A DNA stretch of 8,575 bases, taken from an uncultured Prevotella sp. GTDB taxonomy: Bacteria > Bacteroidota > Bacteroidia > Bacteroidales > Bacteroidaceae. The notes under the pieces are model-generated. The model ran no database searches. It saw only the letters and a program-made list of their open reading frames with translations, and had not been told where the DNA came from. Position 1 is the stretch's first letter; each line of letters opens with the position of its first letter. Both the position numbers and the translations under genes were made by a program. The stretch spans positions 1 through 8,575 of the forward strand of contig URLQ01000123.1 of assembly GCA_900548745.1 (NCBI GenBank). The letters run 5' to 3'. This document shows positions 6,767 to 8,575 of this stretch, one piece after another.

Positions 6767-7732
6767 TTAATTGTTTACTGAACCTCCGACGATGTCAAGC
6801 AGCTCATTGGTGATGGCCTGCTGACGACTCTTGTTGTACTGCAGATTGAGCACGCGGAGCAGCTCGTCGGCATTGTCGGTCGCCGTCTGCATGGCTACCA
6901 TTCTGGCGGCATGCTCGGAAGCATTGCTGTCGAGAAGCGCCGTATAGAGCATCAGATGGGCGAGCTTGGGGATGAGGGTCTTGAGCACGGTGTCCATGTC
7001 GGGCTCCACGATGAAATTATCGTTGAGCGGTTTCGACTCCACCTTTTTCTTCTCCTCTTCCTTGGCATTCTTCCTCAGATATTCCTGCATCTCGGGAGTG
7101 ACGGTCTTGTGGCTGAGGTCACGGTCGTTGTCCTGACCGATGGCTTCATTTACGTCGATAGGCAGGAAAGTCTTGCGCTGCAAGATCTGCGAGCCTGCAC
7201 TCTTGAAGTGGTGATAGATAAGCTCTATGCGGTCTATCTCACCTTTCAGGAACTTCTCGCCGAGTTCACGGGCTATGTCGATGCATTGCGCCACATTTGG
7301 CTTGTCGGCAAGCTCCGTGAAGTCACCGGCACTCTCCAGCCCCATCTTCTGCACCTGTTCGGCAATTTTTCTGCCTACGGGATAGACGAGGATGTTTTCC
7401 TTGCCAAGTGCGGAATATTCTTCCACTGCGGCATGGAGCATCTTCGTCACGTTGGCGTTGAAGCCGCCGCAGAGGCTGCTGTTAGAAGAATAGACTACGA
7501 ATGCCACATGCTTTACAGGACGAACCTCACTGAAAACGGTGTGAGCATCAGCCTCGCTTGCAAGGAATGAACGGAGGATACGCTCCAGCATGTTCTCATA
7601 CGGAAGCATGTTCTCTATCATCTGCTGAGCATGGTGCAGCTTGGAAGAAGCCACCATCTTCATGGCACTCGTTATCTTGCGGGTGCTGTTTACTGAGGCA
7701 ATCCTGCCTTTGATTTCTTTCAGTGAAGGCAT
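6767..7732 (-). CDS. atpG: F1Fo ATP synthase subunit gamma
   Basis: Central rotor shaft of F1, coupling proton (or sodium) flow through Fo to ATP synthesis at the alpha3beta3 ring. The N-terminal helix is canonical (MPSLKEIKGRIASV, KITSAMKMVASSKL, residues 1-32). LCGGFN (87-92) belongs to the globular domain. The C-terminal helix has the conserved ASEHAARMVAMQTATDNADELL (271-292) and ends ITNELLDIVGG. At 321 residues it is longer than the E. coli protein (287). The excess lies between Leu-Pro (190-191) and Glu-Pro-Asp (243-245), where about 51 residues replace about 16; the insert is rich in Lys and Glu and has no Cys. It is the last gene of the operon, 6 bases after atpA, followed by a strong terminator, and so is very likely co-transcribed and translationally coupled. 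Confidence 0.97.
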   Translation of the reverse strand: MPSLKEIKGRIASVNSTRKITSAMKMVASSKLHHAQQMIENMLPYENMLERILRSFLASEADAHTVFSEVRPVKHVAFVVYSSNSSLCGGFNANVTKMLHAAVEEYSALGKENILVYPVGRKIAEQVQKMGLESAGDFTELADKPNVAQCIDIARELGEKFLKGEIDRIELIYHHFKSAGSQILQRKTFLPIDVNEAIGQDNDRDLSHKTVTPEMQEYLRKNAKEEEKKKVESKPLNDNFIVEPDMDTVLKTLIPKLAHLMLYTALLDSNASEHAARMVAMQTATDNADELLRVLNLQYNKSRQQAITNELLDIVGGSVNN

Positions 7733-7738
7733 AGGCTA

Positions 7739-8575
7739 TCAGCTTTTATACTGTCCGGCTATGTCCGCCATCACCTCTTCGATGGTGTGGCAAACTTCGT
7801 CGTTGATGACACCGGAAGTAAGAACGTCTATTACATCTTCTTTATGAGCCGTGCGAAGCTTGTCGAGGAATGAGGTCTGACACTCACGCACCTTCTCTAC
7901 CGGCACGTCGCGCATCAGTCCGTGTGTTCCGCAATAGAGCATTGCCACCTGCTCGCCAACTGGCATCGGGCTGTACTGTGGCTGGATAAGAAGCTGGTTG
8001 TTCTTACGTCCACGGTCCAGCGTCATGGCTGTCACGGCATCCATATCACTTGAAAACTTGGAGAAGGACTCAAGCTCACGATACTGAGCCATGTCAATCT
8101 TCAATGTTCCGGCTACCTTCTTCATACTCTTGATCTGAGCAGAACCACCCACACGGCTCACGGAGATACCTACGTTGATGGCAGGACGGAAGCCCTGGTT
8201 GAAGAGGTCGCTCTCAAGATATATCTGTCCGTCGGTAATGGAAATCACGTTCGTCGGGATATATGCGGAAACGTCACCAGCCTGCGTCTCGATGATTGGC
8301 AGGGCGGTGAGCGAACCACCACCCTTTACGTGACCCTTCATGCACTCCGGCAGATCGTTCATCTGCTCGGCAACTTCCTGCTGGTCGTTGATTCGTGCGG
8401 CACGCTCAAGAAGACGGCTGTGCAGATAGAACACGTCGCCAGGATAAGCCTCACGTCCGGAAGGACGACGAAGAATCAACGACACCTCACGGTAGGCTAC
8501 AGCCTGCTTTGAGAGGTCGTCATAAACGACGAGCGCCGAATAGCCACGGTCGCGGAAATACTCGCCGATGGCGGC
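7739..8575 (-). CDS. atpA: F1Fo ATP synthase subunit alpha, 3' part
   Basis: Non-catalytic nucleotide-binding subunit of the F1 head. The gene runs off the right edge of the window: 278 C-terminal residues are present and the start, with the P-loop, is outside. The visible part opens AAIGEYFRDRG and includes the Walker B strand LVVYDD (fragment residues 15-20), DLSKQAVAYR, RRPSGREAYPGDVFYLHSRLLERAARIN, the ETQAGDVSAYIPTNVISITDGQ segment, and GISVSRVGG, whose Arg (fragment residue 141, bases 8153-8155) is the arginine finger reaching into the neighbouring beta site. A GTG at 8485 is an internal Val, not a start. The C-terminal helical domain is complete and ends in TGA six bases before atpG. 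In Bacteroidales atpA and atpG normally close the operon, as here. Confidence 0.97.
   Translation of the reverse strand, partial: AAIGEYFRDRGYSALVVYDDLSKQAVAYREVSLILRRPSGREAYPGDVFYLHSRLLERAARINDQQEVAEQMNDLPECMKGHVKGGGSLTALPIIETQAGDVSAYIPTNVISITDGQIYLESDLFNQGFRPAINVGISVSRVGGSAQIKSMKKVAGTLKIDMAQYRELESFSKFSSDMDAVTAMTLDRGRKNNQLLIQPQYSPMPVGEQVAMLYCGTHGLMRDVPVEKVRECQTSFLDKLRTAHKEDVIDVLTSGVINDEVCHTIEEVMADIAGQYKS

Noticed and set aside
6911..7570. 219-codon plus-strand frame opposite atpG
   Set aside because: It is a shadow of atpG, a housekeeping gene with unmistakable conserved motifs in the other strand.

Overview
The window looks like a chromosomal segment of a Bacteroidales bacterium, most likely Prevotella or a close relative. 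The evidence is the family-level character of every gene, the Bacteroidetes-type -7 promoter boxes (TAnnTTTG), the weak Shine-Dalgarno sites, and an F1Fo ATP synthase operon that ends in atpA-atpG, as is usual in that group. This assignment is inferred from recognised protein features, not from a search.

Layout, left to right. (1) Positions 1-446 hold no gene: AT-rich DNA with degenerate short repeats, then a likely promoter. (2) 447-2240 (+) is a secreted family 1 pectate lyase with an FnIII-like N-terminal domain and a short C-terminal tail. (3) 2262-2323 is a hairpin between convergent genes. (4) 2335-5421 (-) is a 1028-residue membrane sensor/regulator: periplasmic beta-propeller repeats, a Y_Y_Y domain, one transmembrane helix and a C-terminal AraC-type DNA-binding domain. 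It has the outer parts of a hybrid two-component system but no histidine kinase or receiver. (5) 5422-5850 is the divergent control region, with a promoter in each direction, a perfect AT dyad and a possible structured leader RNA. (6) 5851-6561 (+) is a small membrane-anchored protein of unknown function. (7) 6687-6721 is a strong terminator hairpin. (8) 6767-7732 (-) and 7739 to the window edge (-) are atpG and the 3' part of atpA.

How they fit together. The pectate lyase and the sensor/regulator converge with about 95 bases between them. A polysaccharide-sensing regulator beside a pectin-degrading enzyme suggests a small pectin-responsive unit, but no SusC/SusD pair lies in the window, so the functional link is inference. 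The ATP synthase genes are housekeeping and unrelated.

No clear new biological system is visible. The points most worth a second look are the kinase-less membrane-tethered AraC regulator, the nested inverted repeats in the leader before 5851, and a charged insertion in the ATP synthase gamma subunit at the place where chloroplast and cyanobacterial gamma carry their regulatory insertion.
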